From positions 1 to 64,000 of the forward strand of contig NZ_QBUC01000019.1 in the NCBI RefSeq assembly GCF_003058165.1: a stretch of 64,000 nt of DNA, written 5' to 3'. Positions 27,324 to 36,934 of the stretch are shown one piece after another. The stretch's first letter is position 1, and each line of letters opens with the position of its first letter. The notes under the pieces were generated by a model that was not told the origin of the DNA, did not search any database, and worked only from the letters and a program-made list of their open reading frames with translations. This DNA comes from Paenisporosarcina sp. OV554. Lineage in GTDB: Bacteria > Bacillota > Bacilli > Bacillales_A > Planococcaceae. A program made the translations under genes and the position numbers.

Positions 27324-28497
27324 TCATTATCCATTCCTTTAACTTAGTAGCATTGTTCGCTACTTTTTGATGTAACACAGCATGCTCGATTTGAGAAAGC
27401 ATATCCTTTAGCCAGGGTCCACCAGGCTTATTAAGCCATTCCATTACATCTTGCCCAGAAATAACGAGTTCACGGAAAGATTGAATTGGTAACGATTGTT
27501 TGCGCTGGACAATCAATTCTACTGGTATTTGTTGACTATCACTACAAAGTACTCGAGATAGCAGTTCGGCCTGGACAAGTATATTCTCTTCAAAATGGTA
27601 AAGGTCATCAATCGTAAATAACCGTTCACATCTTATTTGCGTCGCATTTACTAAGTGATTAATTTGTTGCTTTAATTCATTGGATAATTTAAAAATCGTC
27701 GCCAAATCTGAGCCATTTGGTATTTCTTGCAGTAGGCATAAAAAGGACCAACAAACTAAAACATTTTGAGGATTTCCTAGATACTTCCACCTAGCATCCT
27801 CGAATTGAAAATCACCTGGAAGGTGCTTCGCCAAGTTGCTTTGCCCGAGATAGCTCATACCTTTCCCAAGATGCTTACTTAACCACATTTTTTCAAGTTC
27901 AGCTGTCAACCGTTCAACTGATACATACGCAAGATCATTTGAGCACAACTTTATGGCATCTAATGTCAAGCTATCTATAGAGAAACCTAACTGTGCAGTA
28001 AAGCGAACGGCACGAAGCATTCTTAACGCGTCTTCCTTAAAACGATCAGTTGGTTCTCCGACTGTTCGAATGATTCCATTGTGCAAATCACGCTGACCGT
28101 CGAATAAATCAATCAGGTGGAAATTAGCTGTCATAGCAAGAGCGTTCATCGTAAAATCTCTGCGTTTTAAATCTTCTTCCAATGACAGTACGAACTTAAC
28201 ATCACTTGGTCTTCTGTGATCGGTGTATTCGCCTTCTGTTCTGAAAGTAGTTACTTCAATCGGGACATGATTTTCTATGACGAGAACCGTGCCATGGGCA
28301 AGTCCTAAATCAACAGTTCTCTTAAATATGAATTTCACTTCTGATGGTAATGCACTAGTTGCTATATCTATGTCATTGGCTATTTTGTGACGAACAAAAT
28401 CACGGACTGCTCCACCGACAAATACGGCTTCATAGCCATGTTGGATGAGTGTTTCTATGATTTTCTTCCCAGCTTGCCATTGTTCAGTTGTGAACAT
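27301..28497 (-). CDS. cca: CCA-adding tRNA nucleotidyltransferase
   Basis: 398-residue class II nucleotidyltransferase that adds or repairs tRNA 3' [11 protein letters not shown] and DIDIATSA (metal-binding Asp pair) form the head domain, [10 protein letters not shown] the single-strand motif and [16 protein letters not shown] the neck. It overlaps bshA at its start and birA at its end. Confidence 0.95.
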   Translation of the reverse strand: MFTTEQWQAGKKIIETLIQHGYEAVFVGGAVRDFVRHKIANDIDIATSALPSEVKFIFKRTVDLGLAHGTVLVIENHVPIEVTTFRTEGEYTDHRRPSDVKFVLSLEEDLKRRDFTMNALAMTANFHLIDLFDGQRDLHNGIIRTVGEPTDRFKEDALRMLRAVRFTAQLGFSIDSLTLDAIKLCSNDLAYVSVERLTAELEKMWLSKHLGKGMSYLGQSNLAKHLPGDFQFEDARWKYLGNPQNVLVCWSFLCLLQEIPNGSDLATIFKLSNELKQQINHLVNATQIRCERLFTIDDLYHFEENILVQAELLSRVLCSDSQQIPVELIVQRKQSLPIQSFRELVISGQDVMEWLNKPGGPWLKDMLSQIEHAVLHQKVANNATKLKEWIMNESNSEV

Positions 28498-29626
28498 GTC
28501 GATGTATTACCTTGTCATATAGCTTTTCATACTGAGACACAACAAACGAAGAATGGAATTTTTGAGAGACCGTTTCAAGTGCTGCACTTCTCATACGGCT
28601 ATGTATGTCTTCATTGGTCAATATTTTCAATGCATAACATGCTACGGATTCAACATCATGTAAAGGCGCAATATACCCATTCATACCGTGTTCAATGACT
28701 TCAGGTATGCCACCGATATCCGTACCAATGCATGGTACGCCACACGCCATTGCTTCTAACAACACTAAACCAAATGATTCTTTCTCTGATAATAATAGTT
28801 TCAAATCACTAATTGAATATAGTTCAGACACGTTATTCTGCTTTCCTAAAAATAGAACATCTTTATCTAATCCTAACGAAGCAACTTGTTTTACGATATT
28901 ATTCATTTCCGGTCCATCACCCACTAGGAGCAATTTGGCAGGCATTTTATTTCGAATATATGCAAAACTCGATACGACATCTTCAACATGTTTAACTTTA
29001 CGGAAGTTAGAGACGTGAATGACCACTTTTTCATCTTCTTCAATTTGAAAATAATCCTTTAAATTTGTTGATTTATTTGGAAAGTACTCTCTTTCATCAA
29101 CAAAATTATGAATGGTTTCAATGGATTGAGCAGGTTGAATCAAGCGCATTGTCTCTTCTTTTAGTGAATCCGAAACTGCGGTCACCATATCTGATTTTTC
29201 GATGCCATAGCGAATAGCTCCTGACAACGATGAGTCGTAGCCTAAAACACTTATATCCGTCCCGTGAAGCGTTGTTACTATGCCAACATTCTGACCTGCC
29301 ATATCACGCGCCAAAACAGCGCAGACAGCATGTGGTATGGCGTAATGAACGTGAAGAATATCTAAATTCTCTTTTTTAATAACTTCTGCCATTTTGCTGG
29401 CTAATGCTATATCGTAAGGTGCATATTGAAACACCGAGTAACTGTTTACGTCTACTTGATGAAAGAATATATTTGGGACCATGCGATTTAAACGGAATGG
29501 CATACTTGACGTTATAAAGTGGATTTCATGTCCTCGCTCAGCTAGTAACTTGCCTAATTCGGTTGCAATAACTCCTGAGCCTCCAACAGTTGGATAGCAA
29601 GTGATACCGATTTTTAATTTCTTCAC
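28484..29626 (-). CDS. bshA: N-acetyl-alpha-D-glucosaminyl L-malate synthase
   Basis: 380-residue GT4 glycosyltransferase making the first bacillithiol intermediate from UDP-GlcNAc and malate. [20 protein letters not shown] is the N-terminal nucleotide-sugar fold and [19 protein letters not shown] the C-terminal EX7E motif. The start is GTG 29626 with GGAGG ten bases before; the frame is open to 29680, but homology to B. subtilis BshA begins at VKKLKIG. The operon ypjD-dapB-mgsA-bshA-cca-birA matches B. subtilis. YpdA at the other end of the window acts on bacillithiol disulfide. Confidence 0.94.
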   Translation of the reverse strand: MKKLKIGITCYPTVGGSGVIATELGKLLAERGHEIHFITSSMPFRLNRMVPNIFFHQVDVNSYSVFQYAPYDIALASKMAEVIKKENLDILHVHYAIPHAVCAVLARDMAGQNVGIVTTLHGTDISVLGYDSSLSGAIRYGIEKSDMVTAVSDSLKEETMRLIQPAQSIETIHNFVDEREYFPNKSTNLKDYFQIEEDEKVVIHVSNFRKVKHVEDVVSSFAYIRNKMPAKLLLVGDGPEMNNIVKQVASLGLDKDVLFLGKQNNVSELYSISDLKLLLSEKESFGLVLLEAMACGVPCIGTDIGGIPEVIEHGMNGYIAPLHDVESVACYALKILTNEDIHSRMRSAALETVSQKFHSSFVVSQYEKLYDKVIHRHVHN

Positions 29627-29645
29627 GAAGTTACATCCTCCTTTC

Positions 29646-30050
29646 TTAAGAACGTCTCTCTTGCAGTAATCTCCAGTCAATAAATCCTTCTTGTAGTCCC
29701 TTTAATAATACTTCTGCCGTTCCCATATTAGTGGCTAATGGAATTTGGTAGACATCGCATAAACGAATTAGAGCTGTCACATCAGGTTCGTGTGGTTGAG
29801 CCGTCAATGGATCACGGAAGAAAATAATCATGTCCATTTCGTTATTGGCAATCATAGCACCAATTTGCTGATCTCCACCAAGGGGACCCGACTGAAAACG
29901 AAATACTGCTAAACCCGTTTCATCAATTATTCGTTGTCCTGTTGTGCCAGTAGCACATAATTCATGTTCAGCCAATATAGCTTGATAAGCCGTCACAAAT
30001 TGAATCAAGTCATCTTTTTTTCGGTCATGTGCAATTAATGCTATTTTCAT
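29646..30050 (-). CDS. mgsA: Methylglyoxal synthase
   Basis: 134-residue enzyme that turns dihydroxyacetone phosphate into methylglyoxal, bypassing lower glycolysis. It has the family features [11 protein letters not shown] (catalytic His/Asp region), TGTTG (phosphate binding), [11 protein letters not shown] and FFRDPL. Placed next to bshA: bacillithiol is the thiol cofactor for methylglyoxal detoxification, a sensible pairing. Confidence 0.95.
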   Translation of the reverse strand: MKIALIAHDRKKDDLIQFVTAYQAILAEHELCATGTTGQRIIDETGLAVFRFQSGPLGGDQQIGAMIANNEMDMIIFFRDPLTAQPHEPDVTALIRLCDVYQIPLATNMGTAEVLLKGLQEGFIDWRLLQERRS

Positions 30051-30069
30051 GGAATTCTCATCCTATCGT

Positions 30070-30864
30070 TTATAGAATATTTTCTAGGCCGTATACAAGC
30101 TCAGTTAAATCCATTACCTGGTTAATTGAAAATGTTACACCCGACATGAAGGATTGTCGATTAAATGAATCATGTCGTAATGTGAACAGTTGACCTTCTC
30201 CTCCAAACAATACTTGTTGATGAGCAATTAACCCAGGCAAACGCACACTATGTATGGGTATTCCATCGAAAGATGCTCCTCTAGCACCTGCAATTGTTTC
30301 TTCTTCATTTGGATGACCTTGTTTGTGAGATGGTCTCACTTCCGCAATCATTTGAGCTGTTTTATACGCAGTGCCTGAAGGTGCATCTAGTTTTTGATCA
30401 TGATGCATTTCGATAATTTCAACATCAGGGAAATAAGCTGCTGCCATTGTAGCAAATTTCATCATCAATACCGCACCAATTGCAAAATTTGGTGCCACGA
30501 TACAGCCGAGCTGATTATTCTTCGCAAGTGTTGTGCAATGTCGAAGTTGTTCATCAGTAAAGCCAGTTGTTCCAATAACAGGCCTAACATTATTCTGTAA
30601 GCATAACTTCGTATGCCCAAACACTTGATGAGGTGTTGTTAAATCAAGGAAAACATCTGGTCTGATGATCGTAATCAGACTTTCTAATTCTAAAAATACA
30701 GGAACATCATAACTAGCTGGAAATTCAGGTGACTCACTTAATAACTCCCCTATTTCCTTATGGTCTAGTACTGCGACTAATTCCATATTCTCATTATTCA
30801 TTATAGTATGTACAGCTTCTTGCCCCATCTTCCCTCTTGGGCCACCAATTGCTACTCGAATCAT
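30070..30864 (-). CDS. dapB: 4-hydroxy-tetrahydrodipicolinate reductase
   Basis: 264-residue NAD(P)H enzyme of lysine and diaminopimelate synthesis. GGPRGKMGQEAV is the nucleotide-binding loop, EIIEMHHDQKLDAPSGTA the catalytic block (HH and K). AAAGGAGG seven bases before ATG 30864 sets the start; a longer frame from 30888 adds eight codons without homology. Its product is also the precursor of spore dipicolinate. Confidence 0.95.
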   Translation of the reverse strand: MIRVAIGGPRGKMGQEAVHTIMNNENMELVAVLDHKEIGELLSESPEFPASYDVPVFLELESLITIIRPDVFLDLTTPHQVFGHTKLCLQNNVRPVIGTTGFTDEQLRHCTTLAKNNQLGCIVAPNFAIGAVLMMKFATMAAAYFPDVEIIEMHHDQKLDAPSGTAYKTAQMIAEVRPSHKQGHPNEEETIAGARGASFDGIPIHSVRLPGLIAHQQVLFGGEGQLFTLRHDSFNRQSFMSGVTFSINQVMDLTELVYGLENIL

Positions 30865-31199
30865 GATTGTTCCTCCTTTAAAGTCCAACGATGTTTATCT
30901 CTTGTACTAAACTTGTCCATCACACGATCATGCGCTTTTTGCATATCAATTTTCTCTGCATTTGCAAAACATATGAGAACAAACAAAAGATCACCTAATT
31001 CTTCTTCCATGCTTTTTTGGGCTTCAGTCGATTTCTTCTTTTTCGTGCCATGAACATGTTGAACTTCTCTTGATAACTCACCTAGTTCTTCAGTCATTCT
31101 AGCAAGCATTTCAAAAGGTGGAAAATAGCCTTCTTTAAATTGTCCGATGTATTCATCCACTTCTTTTTGTAACGTTTGAATTGTTTTTTCAGATGTCAT
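30861..31199 (-). CDS. ypjD: MazG-like nucleotide pyrophosphohydrolase
   Basis: 112-residue all-helical house-cleaning NTPase. The metal-binding EExxE...ExxD pattern shows as MTEELGELSREV and MEEELGDLLFV. The frame opens at ATG 31208, which touches the AGGAGGAG; ATG 31199 is better spaced. It overlaps dapB by four bases and is first in the dapB-mgsA-bshA-cca-birA operon. Confidence 0.85.
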   Translation of the reverse strand: MTSEKTIQTLQKEVDEYIGQFKEGYFPPFEMLARMTEELGELSREVQHVHGTKKKKSTEAQKSMEEELGDLLFVLICFANAEKIDMQKAHDRVMDKFSTRDKHRWTLKEEQS

Positions 31200-31241
31200 A
31201 CGTTTCATCTCCTCCTCTTATCCTAATAATAAGGAATGTAG

Positions 31242-31270
31242 TTGTCAAAACACTTGAAATGAATGATAAT
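31242..31270 (+). promoter_or_regulatory. Sigma-A promoter of the YitT-family gene
   Basis: TTGTCA (31242-31247), 17 bases, GATAAT (31265-31270). Predicted transcription starts about 31277, leaving a leader of roughly 30 bases. Confidence 0.65.
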
Positions 31271-31308
31271 AACTAAGGGTAATTTTCGGAAAATGGGGTG
31301 TTATTATA

Positions 31309-32175
31309 CTGAAAGGCATTAAATTTAAAAATATATTCTTTATCATACTAGGGTCAGCAATTTTTAGTTTTGGTTTTGTTCATTTTAACATTCAAAATCA
31401 ACTAGGCGAAGGCGGATTTAGCGGAATCACGTTAATTTTGTTTTTCGTATTTAAACTTGATCCTGCATTAATGAATTTACTATTAAATATACCAATGTTT
31501 TTTCTTGGTTGGCGACTTCTTGGTCAGAAAGTATTTGTTTATACCATTATCGGAACTGTATCTGTGTCCATATTTCTAAAGATTTTCTTACTTTATGAAA
31601 TAAATATTCACATTCAAGACGATTTATTTTTAGCCTCTTTATTTGCAGGCGTTTTTGTTGGAGTTGGTCTTGGAATCATTTTCAGATATGGAGGCACGAC
31701 TGGTGGGGTAGATATTATTGCCCGACTCGCTCACAAATATGTTGGATGGAGCATGGGCAAGACGATGTTTATCTTTGATGCAGTGGTAATCATGTTGTCA
31801 TGGCTAACATTTTTAGACTCACGTTCAATGATGTATACATTAGTTGCCGTCTTTATTGGGTCTCGTGTCATTGACTTTGTTCAAGAAGGTGCATACGCTG
31901 GTCGTGGAGCTTTTATTATTTCTGAATTCCAAAATGAAATTGCCGATCGTATTTCTAATGATATGGAGCGGGGAGTTACGGTTTTAAGGGGTTTTGGTCA
32001 CTTTACTAAAGTTGATCGGGAAGTGCTCTACTGTGTGGTAGGTCGCAATGAAATTGTTAGGTTAAAAAACATCATTACGTCTATAGATCCACATGCATTT
32101 GTGTCAGTAACTGATGTACACGATGTGATGGGTGAAGGATTTACACTCGATGAGGAAAAACGTCCGCTTGACTAA
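31309..32175 (+). CDS. YitT-family membrane protein, apparent CTG start
   Basis: About 288 residues in the DUF161/DUF2179 layout. Five or so membrane helices fill the first 190 residues (LGSAIFSFGFVHFNIQ; RYGGTTGGVDIIARL is the conserved loop), followed by a soluble C-terminal domain (RGVTVLRGFGHF...DPHAFVSVTDVHDVMGEGF). It takes the place of ypjC of B. subtilis. The first ATG-type codon is deep in the second helix at TTG 31438, which would delete the conserved N-terminus. Homology reads LKGIKFKNIFFIILGSAIF back to CTG 31309. GGGG at 31295-31298 is ten bases upstream and there is no ATG, GTG or TTG between the in-frame stop (31270-31272) and 31309. Confidence 0.75.
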   Translation: MKGIKFKNIFFIILGSAIFSFGFVHFNIQNQLGEGGFSGITLILFFVFKLDPALMNLLLNIPMFFLGWRLLGQKVFVYTIIGTVSVSIFLKIFLLYEINIHIQDDLFLASLFAGVFVGVGLGIIFRYGGTTGGVDIIARLAHKYVGWSMGKTMFIFDAVVIMLSWLTFLDSRSMMYTLVAVFIGSRVIDFVQEGAYAGRGAFIISEFQNEIADRISNDMERGVTVLRGFGHFTKVDREVLYCVVGRNEIVRLKNIITSIDPHAFVSVTDVHDVMGEGFTLDEEKRPLD

Positions 32176-32227
32176 CATACCAAGCGTTGTGCTTAGCTTG
32201 TTTCCGAGAGTAATCACTATAGAAACA

Positions 32228-32268
32228 AAAAACTCACGAGCATGAAATTCATGCTCGTGAGTTTTTTC
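32228..32268. terminator. Bidirectional terminator between converging genes
   Basis: AAAACTCACGAGCATGAA / TTCATGCTCGTGAGTTTT, an 18-bp perfect stem with T-runs on both strands. Confidence 0.9.
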
Positions 32269-32945
32269 TATTCATCTCGTGTCATACCAGTAAACATTAA
32301 CACTAAACGTAGTAATTCAAGTACAGCAACTGCAGTAGCAGCTACATAAGTCATTGCAGCAGCATTCAATACTTTTTTAGCATGTTTTTCTTCTTCGTTA
32401 CGAATGACACCAAGAGAGACAATCTCAGTCATCGCACGACTTGAAGCATTAAACTCTACGGGTAAAGTAACAAGTTGGAATACTACCCCTACAGCTAATA
32501 ACACGATCCCGATAAGCAACATGTTCGGTAACGTTGCAAAAATACCAATCATCACGAAAATCCATGATGCATTTGAAGAGATATTAGCAACAGGAACTAA
32601 TTTATGACGCCATTGTAAAAATGTGTACGCTTCTTTATGTTGAATCGCATGCCCTACTTCGTGAGCAGCAATTGCAGTCCCTGCTACAGATGCTTCATGG
32701 TAATTATGAGAAGACAAAGCAACAATTTTTGTCATTGGGTTGTAATGATCACTCAAAAACCCTCGACTTTCAACAACTTTTACATCTTTTAAATCGTTTT
32801 GATCTAAAATTAAACGTGCTACTTGAGCACCAGTCATTCCAGAAGTTGAGCGTACTTTTGAGTATTTTTTATACGTTCTTTTTACTTTAATTTGCGCGTA
32901 AATTGGTAACAATAATAGTACGGCAAAGTAGATTAAAAATCCCAA
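32268..32945 (-). CDS. yugP: YugP-type zinc metallopeptidase
   Basis: 225-residue membrane protease. The zinc site HEVGHAIQH is near residue 92, flanked by hydrophobic segments at about 2-17, 120-165 and 185-215. Family blocks SGMTGAQVARLIL and LPVEFNASSRA match B. subtilis YugP. AGGAGG abuts ATG 32954, so TTG 32945, nine bases downstream, is the likelier start. It is not next to yugP's B. subtilis neighbours, so this is a separate location for the family. Confidence 0.85.
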   Translation of the reverse strand: MGFLIYFAVLLLLPIYAQIKVKRTYKKYSKVRSTSGMTGAQVARLILDQNDLKDVKVVESRGFLSDHYNPMTKIVALSSHNYHEASVAGTAIAAHEVGHAIQHKEAYTFLQWRHKLVPVANISSNASWIFVMIGIFATLPNMLLIGIVLLAVGVVFQLVTLPVEFNASSRAMTEIVSLGVIRNEEEKHAKKVLNAAAMTYVAATAVAVLELLRLVLMFTGMTRDE

Positions 32946-33006
32946 ATCGACCATCCTCCTATTTCTATCTACTTATTATTTTATATCCAGTATAATAAAT
33001 GAGCAA

Positions 33007-33606
33007 CTATTTCGATTCCAGATTTGGTGACGATTTGATGACGGTGATTGCTATCCATATGCATACAACTGACAGCCAAAACGTAAAATAACCAATTGTT
33101 AGGGTATGTTCACTTAGACTTCGATAAATTGGCATTTGCCCGAAAACGTAATCAATCACATCATTATGTAATGTCCAAATAGCTGCAATCAATACATGAA
33201 TCCATTTAAATTTATACATAGGGATGTAAAGCAAAGCTTGAACGGCCATGGCAAAATGACTTACAACAAGCATCCAGCCTACAAAACCGATTGGACCAGA
33301 TTCAAATTGTGTCCAAATATTCATAACTACTGCCCATAACCCATACTTTACTAAAGTGATTAATGCAAGAGCTTCTATTAGTTTGAAATGACGATTAATA
33401 AGCCATCCGAATAAAGCGATTGAGAAAAACAAACTTGCTGTAGGACTGTCTGGTACAAAAATAAGAAATATGGGATCTGTTATTTCAAGTTGCCACATAT
33501 ACCAATAGTAACCATAGATTGTTCCTAAAATATTTACTGCAAGCAATATCCACATAAATGTTTTATGAAATAACAAAAATTTAATTTGAGTGAGCAATGG
33601 ATTCAT
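33007..33606 (-). CDS. ypjA: YpjA, DUF1405 membrane protein
   Basis: 199-residue protein with about six membrane helices (for example MWILLAVNILGTIYGYYWY, 18-36) and the conserved PTASLFFSIALFGWL and HNDVIDYVFG blocks. Function unknown. It lies downstream of qcrABC, as in B. subtilis, but the sporulation gene ypjB that separates ypjC and ypjA there is absent. Confidence 0.85.
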   Translation of the reverse strand: MNPLLTQIKFLLFHKTFMWILLAVNILGTIYGYYWYMWQLEITDPIFLIFVPDSPTASLFFSIALFGWLINRHFKLIEALALITLVKYGLWAVVMNIWTQFESGPIGFVGWMLVVSHFAMAVQALLYIPMYKFKWIHVLIAAIWTLHNDVIDYVFGQMPIYRSLSEHTLTIGYFTFWLSVVCIWIAITVIKSSPNLESK

Positions 33607-33671
33607 TAATACATGACTCCTTTTATTTTCAAATACAGATTATGTATACTGTTCAAGTTTTTGATAAAGGT

Positions 33672-33701
33672 AAAAAAAAAGAGTCAGTTTCCTGACTCTT
33701 T
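33672..33701 (-). terminator. Terminator of the qcrABC operon
   Basis: Minus strand: AAAGAGTCAG, GAAA, CTGACTCTTT, then a run of T. Confidence 0.85.
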
Positions 33702-33711
33702 CTAAGATTTA

Positions 33712-34473
33712 TCATTTAGATAATTCATCAATAAATGTAGCTAACTTTTCTAAATCTCCATCAGTTCCATCCCACTGACCAGCAGGCATAGTTCCAACAC
33801 CATTTTTCGCAATGTCAGCAATTTCTTCAGCCGTTTTATCAGTAGTTGCTAGAGAAGGTCCAAGTCCACCTTCAAATGCATTACCGTGACAACCTATACA
33901 AGATGCTTCAGAGTAAATTTTATACCCTTCTGCTTCTGTGTCGAATTGTGCTTCTTCACGAATTTCACCTTGAGCTTTTGCAGCTTCCCAGTCATGGTTT
34001 GCAACTGATTCCCAAGTTAAGAAAATCATAGCTGCAAGTGCAAGTAACATAAATCCTGTTGGTAACGGACGTTTAAATGGACGACGCTCTGGACCTTTGT
34101 CCATAAATGGAGCAAGCATAAGTGCACCAAATGCTAATCCTGGAATAACGATGGCTCCGATTACATTAAATGGACCAGAAGCAAATTCATATTTTAATAA
34201 TTGATACAAGAACAAGAAATACCAGTCCGGTAATGGAATATATCCTGTATCTGTTGGATCCGCTTGACGTTCAAGTGGTGATGGATGTGCAACAGTTAAG
34301 ATTAAATAACCCACTAAGAAAACTGACCCAACCAACCATTCTTTTAATAAAAAGTTAGGCCAGAAAGCTTCTGTTTTACCCGGATATTCGGAATAATCTT
34401 TTGGAATTTTCGATGCCCGATTAACAGATACTCGAGAATCCCCGACAAATTTCATCCCTTTTCCGCGATGCAT
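33712..34473 (-). CDS. qcrC: Menaquinol:cytochrome c reductase, cytochrome b/c subunit
   Basis: 253-residue fusion of a subunit-IV-like membrane part (three helices, about 45-165; PLPDWYFLFLYQLLKY is the quinol-site PDWY motif) and a C-terminal c-type heme domain with CIGCHG and a distal Met in VGTMPAG. This fusion is the Bacillus form of the bc complex. AAGGAGGGG lies before the ATG. Last gene of qcrA-qcrB-qcrC, with a terminator after it. Confidence 0.95.
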   Translation of the reverse strand: MHRGKGMKFVGDSRVSVNRASKIPKDYSEYPGKTEAFWPNFLLKEWLVGSVFLVGYLILTVAHPSPLERQADPTDTGYIPLPDWYFLFLYQLLKYEFASGPFNVIGAIVIPGLAFGALMLAPFMDKGPERRPFKRPLPTGFMLLALAAMIFLTWESVANHDWEAAKAQGEIREEAQFDTEAEGYKIYSEASCIGCHGNAFEGGLGPSLATTDKTAEEIADIAKNGVGTMPAGQWDGTDGDLEKLATFIDELSK

Positions 34474-34512
34474 ATTGTCCCCTCCTTTTTGAAATCATAA
34501 AGACGCTGTAAC

Positions 34513-35187
34513 TTACAACGGTCCTGAAATACCTTGTTTACGAATCATGATAAAGTGTGCTGCAAGCAACCCAAGCAAAGCAGCTGGTAAGAAGAATACA
34601 TGAATCGCAAAGAATCGCGTTAACGTTTGTGCACCGAGAATATGTTCATCACCTGCTAACAAGGTTTTAATTGCGCCTCCAATAAACGGTACGGATGCAG
34701 CAATTTCAATACCCACTTTCGTTGCAAACAACGCTTTCATGTCCCAAGGAAGTAGATAACCTGTGAATCCTAAACCTAACATAACACCTAAAATAAGTAC
34801 GCCTACTACCCAGTTTAGTTCACGAGGTTTTTTATAAGATCCTGTAAAGAATACACGTAATGTATGAAGGAATATCATAACGATTACTAGTGAAGCTCCC
34901 CAGTGATGCATACCGCGCACAATTTCACCGAATGCTACTTCATTTTGCAAGTAGTAAACAGATTTCCATGCATTTTCAATATCAGGCGTATAGTACATTG
35001 TTAAAAACATACCCGAAAGAATTTGAATCACTGTAATGAAGAAAGTTAATCCTCCGAAACAATAAACGAATGCTGAGAAATGGTGTGCAGGGTTTACGTG
35101 TTCTGGAACTTCATGATCTGCAATATCACGCCAAATAGGAGTAATATCCAGACGTTCATCCACCCAATCATAAATTTTATCTAGCAC
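34513..35187 (-). CDS. qcrB: Menaquinol:cytochrome c reductase, cytochrome b6
   Basis: 224-residue four-helix cytochrome b. The heme-binding His pairs are in GMHHWGASLVIVMIFLHTLR and the last helix (TLTRFFAIHVFFLPA). A cysteine for covalent heme attachment as in b6 proteins lies in the N-terminal part (FVYCFGGLTFF). Start GTG with AAGGGGG ten bases before. Confidence 0.95.
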   Translation of the reverse strand: MLDKIYDWVDERLDITPIWRDIADHEVPEHVNPAHHFSAFVYCFGGLTFFITVIQILSGMFLTMYYTPDIENAWKSVYYLQNEVAFGEIVRGMHHWGASLVIVMIFLHTLRVFFTGSYKKPRELNWVVGVLILGVMLGLGFTGYLLPWDMKALFATKVGIEIAASVPFIGGAIKTLLAGDEHILGAQTLTRFFAIHVFFLPAALLGLLAAHFIMIRKQGISGPL

Positions 35188-35206
35188 TGACGTCGTACCC
35201 CCTTAC

Positions 35207-35710
35207 TTAAACTAATGTATTTGGTCGTGTTTTACCAATTTCTAACAGACCATCTTTTTCACGTACTTCAAACTCATCCAATGGTCCAAGAGGTGGTGTT
35301 TTTGGTATGTTCTTACCACTCTTTTCATATCGACCACCGTGACATGGACAGAAAAATTGATCGGGGTGGTCAGGGCTACCTGCCCAGTTAACCGTACAAC
35401 CTAAATGTTTACATACAGGAGATAAAGCAATAATTTTGTCGCCGTTTTTGTAAACCCATGCAGTACTTGTTACTTCTGATGTATACCATGCATCTACTTG
35501 TTCAAATGCAAAGTCTACACGTTCTGGAACTTCAGTGATATCTGACACTTTTTTTCCTGTTGGTATAAAATCTCCGCCTCCAGCTTTTTGCAATACAGGA
35601 TCGATTGCAAAACGAACCATTGGCATTAACATACCTGCAGCCATAAACCCACCAACACCTGTTAATGTGTAGTTAAGGAATTGACGTCTTGATACACGAT
35701 TGTTACTCAT
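35207..35710 (-). CDS. qcrA: Rieske iron-sulfur subunit
   Basis: 167-residue Rieske protein. The Tat-like leader NNRVSRRQFLNYTLTG and its hydrophobic stretch anchor it in the membrane. The 2Fe-2S ligands are CKHLGC and CPCHGG. GAGGGGGG six bases before ATG 35710 sets the start; the frame is open to 35800 without a ribosome-binding site. First gene of the qcr operon. Confidence 0.95.
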   Translation of the reverse strand: MSNNRVSRRQFLNYTLTGVGGFMAAGMLMPMVRFAIDPVLQKAGGGDFIPTGKKVSDITEVPERVDFAFEQVDAWYTSEVTSTAWVYKNGDKIIALSPVCKHLGCTVNWAGSPDHPDQFFCPCHGGRYEKSGKNIPKTPPLGPLDEFEVREKDGLLEIGKTRPNTLV

Positions 35711-35866
35711 CCTTTTCCCCCCTCTAACTTTAAAGGTCAGTCCAACGGACATACTTATACAAAAAAATAGTAAAACTAGGACAGTTCTATGATAGCTCAA
35801 TAAAAATCGAAGGTCAATATTCCATTAGTTGCTAACATGCACTTTGTGAACATTTCTTGAAGCTTA

Positions 35867-36319
35867 TTAGGTAGTTGACGCCCAACGTTTCGCAAATACG
35901 GGAATAATTTGTCTCAATTGATCATCCAAGACAGATTGTCGCAATTTTCTATCCATATTTTCTAATGGAATAGATGGCGTATAAATAACATTTAACGCAC
36001 TTTCTTCATTTACCCAACCCATATCACTAGATACGAAAAACAGATGCTTAAAACCAGCTTCTTTCAGCATCTCATCCCATTCTTGTCCAAGCTGTTGACG
36101 ATTTGTTTTAGTCGTGTACGAAACGGGTGGCATTAAGATGACTCTACCTTTAAATTGATTTTCAATAAATGCCGTAAGTGCCATTAAAAATTCTGCACTC
36201 GATGCATTTTGTTTAAGTTTACTGGCTTGTCCATCTATTAATAATAACGGAATGACGGCAGTATCAACAAATTCTTTCTGTTCTACAAAAACACTTATAT
36301 CTTTTGAATTCCAGTACAT
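35867..36319 (-). CDS. ypiF: YpiF, DUF2487 protein
   Basis: 150-residue soluble protein of unknown function found upstream of qcrA in Bacillales. MYWNSKDISVFVEQKEFVDT is the conserved N-terminus. The start is ATG 36319 behind GAGGGG; the frame extends to a TTG at 36340 that overlaps this site. A terminator separates it from ypiB. Confidence 0.82.
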   Translation of the reverse strand: MYWNSKDISVFVEQKEFVDTAVIPLLLIDGQASKLKQNASSAEFLMALTAFIENQFKGRVILMPPVSYTTKTNRQQLGQEWDEMLKEAGFKHLFFVSSDMGWVNEESALNVIYTPSIPLENMDRKLRQSVLDDQLRQIIPVFAKRWASTT

Positions 36320-36339
36320 AATCTCATTTCCCCTCAACA

Positions 36340-36369
36340 AAAAACTTCATCGTAAATACGATGAAGTTA
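36340..36369 (-). terminator. Terminator after ypiB
   Basis: Minus strand: AACTTCATCGTA, TT, TACGATGAAGTT, then TTTTG. It begins at the ypiB stop and precedes ypiF. Confidence 0.8.
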
Positions 36370-36921
36370 AGAATTGGATGATTCTTTCATCCCTTGTAGC
36401 AATTTAGATAACTCAATAAATTTTTCTTTATCATTAGCATCTAAAGCTTCATCAATTTGTCTTAATATATTGTCTTCTCTAAAAGAGTGCATGCTGTTTT
36501 TAAGCACTTCTTCAGCTAAGAGTCGATCTTTATCGTTTATATGCAAATATTTAGGCATAAACGGATTTTCTTCTAATACTGCCAAATACTCTGAACTTGG
36601 TGGCACTAGCGGAAAATTCAATTGTATATACATATCTTCATTTGGATGTAAACGCAAGTCATGAAATGATTTTTCAGCATCTGCAGTCATTAAGTTTCCT
36701 TTGTAGAAACGAAACGGTACTCCAGTTGATTCTGTAACAGACATAACCATCGCACGCGGACAATAGTGTGCTTCTTCTACAAAATGCACTTTTTGAAGCA
36801 AGTCATCATGGCTTAATAAATAATTGAGGATCCATACGCATTCACGACGTTTCATTTGATATCTTTTCAAAAACCAGCGGACAAATTCTTTCTTTTCCAT
36901 CACAGAAACAGATGCGGTCAT
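36367..36921 (-). CDS. ypiB: YpiB, UPF0302 protein
   Basis: 184-residue soluble protein. The N-terminal UPF0302 domain ([43 protein letters not shown]) and a short C-terminal IDEAL-like helix ([18 protein letters not shown]) are readable. The IDEAL motif is a protein-protein interaction element in Bacillus. AAAGGAGG six bases before ATG 36921 sets the start. It follows ypiA with 13 bases between. Confidence 0.88.
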   Translation of the reverse strand: MTASVSVMEKKEFVRWFLKRYQMKRRECVWILNYLLSHDDLLQKVHFVEEAHYCPRAMVMSVTESTGVPFRFYKGNLMTADAEKSFHDLRLHPNEDMYIQLNFPLVPPSSEYLAVLEENPFMPKYLHINDKDRLLAEEVLKNSMHSFREDNILRQIDEALDANDKEKFIELSKLLQGMKESSNS

Positions 36922-36934
36922 ACTACTCCTCCTT

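Noticed and set aside
31438-32175. TTG 31438 as the start of the YitT-family gene
   Set aside because: It would remove the conserved first helices; coding homology continues upstream in frame to 31309.
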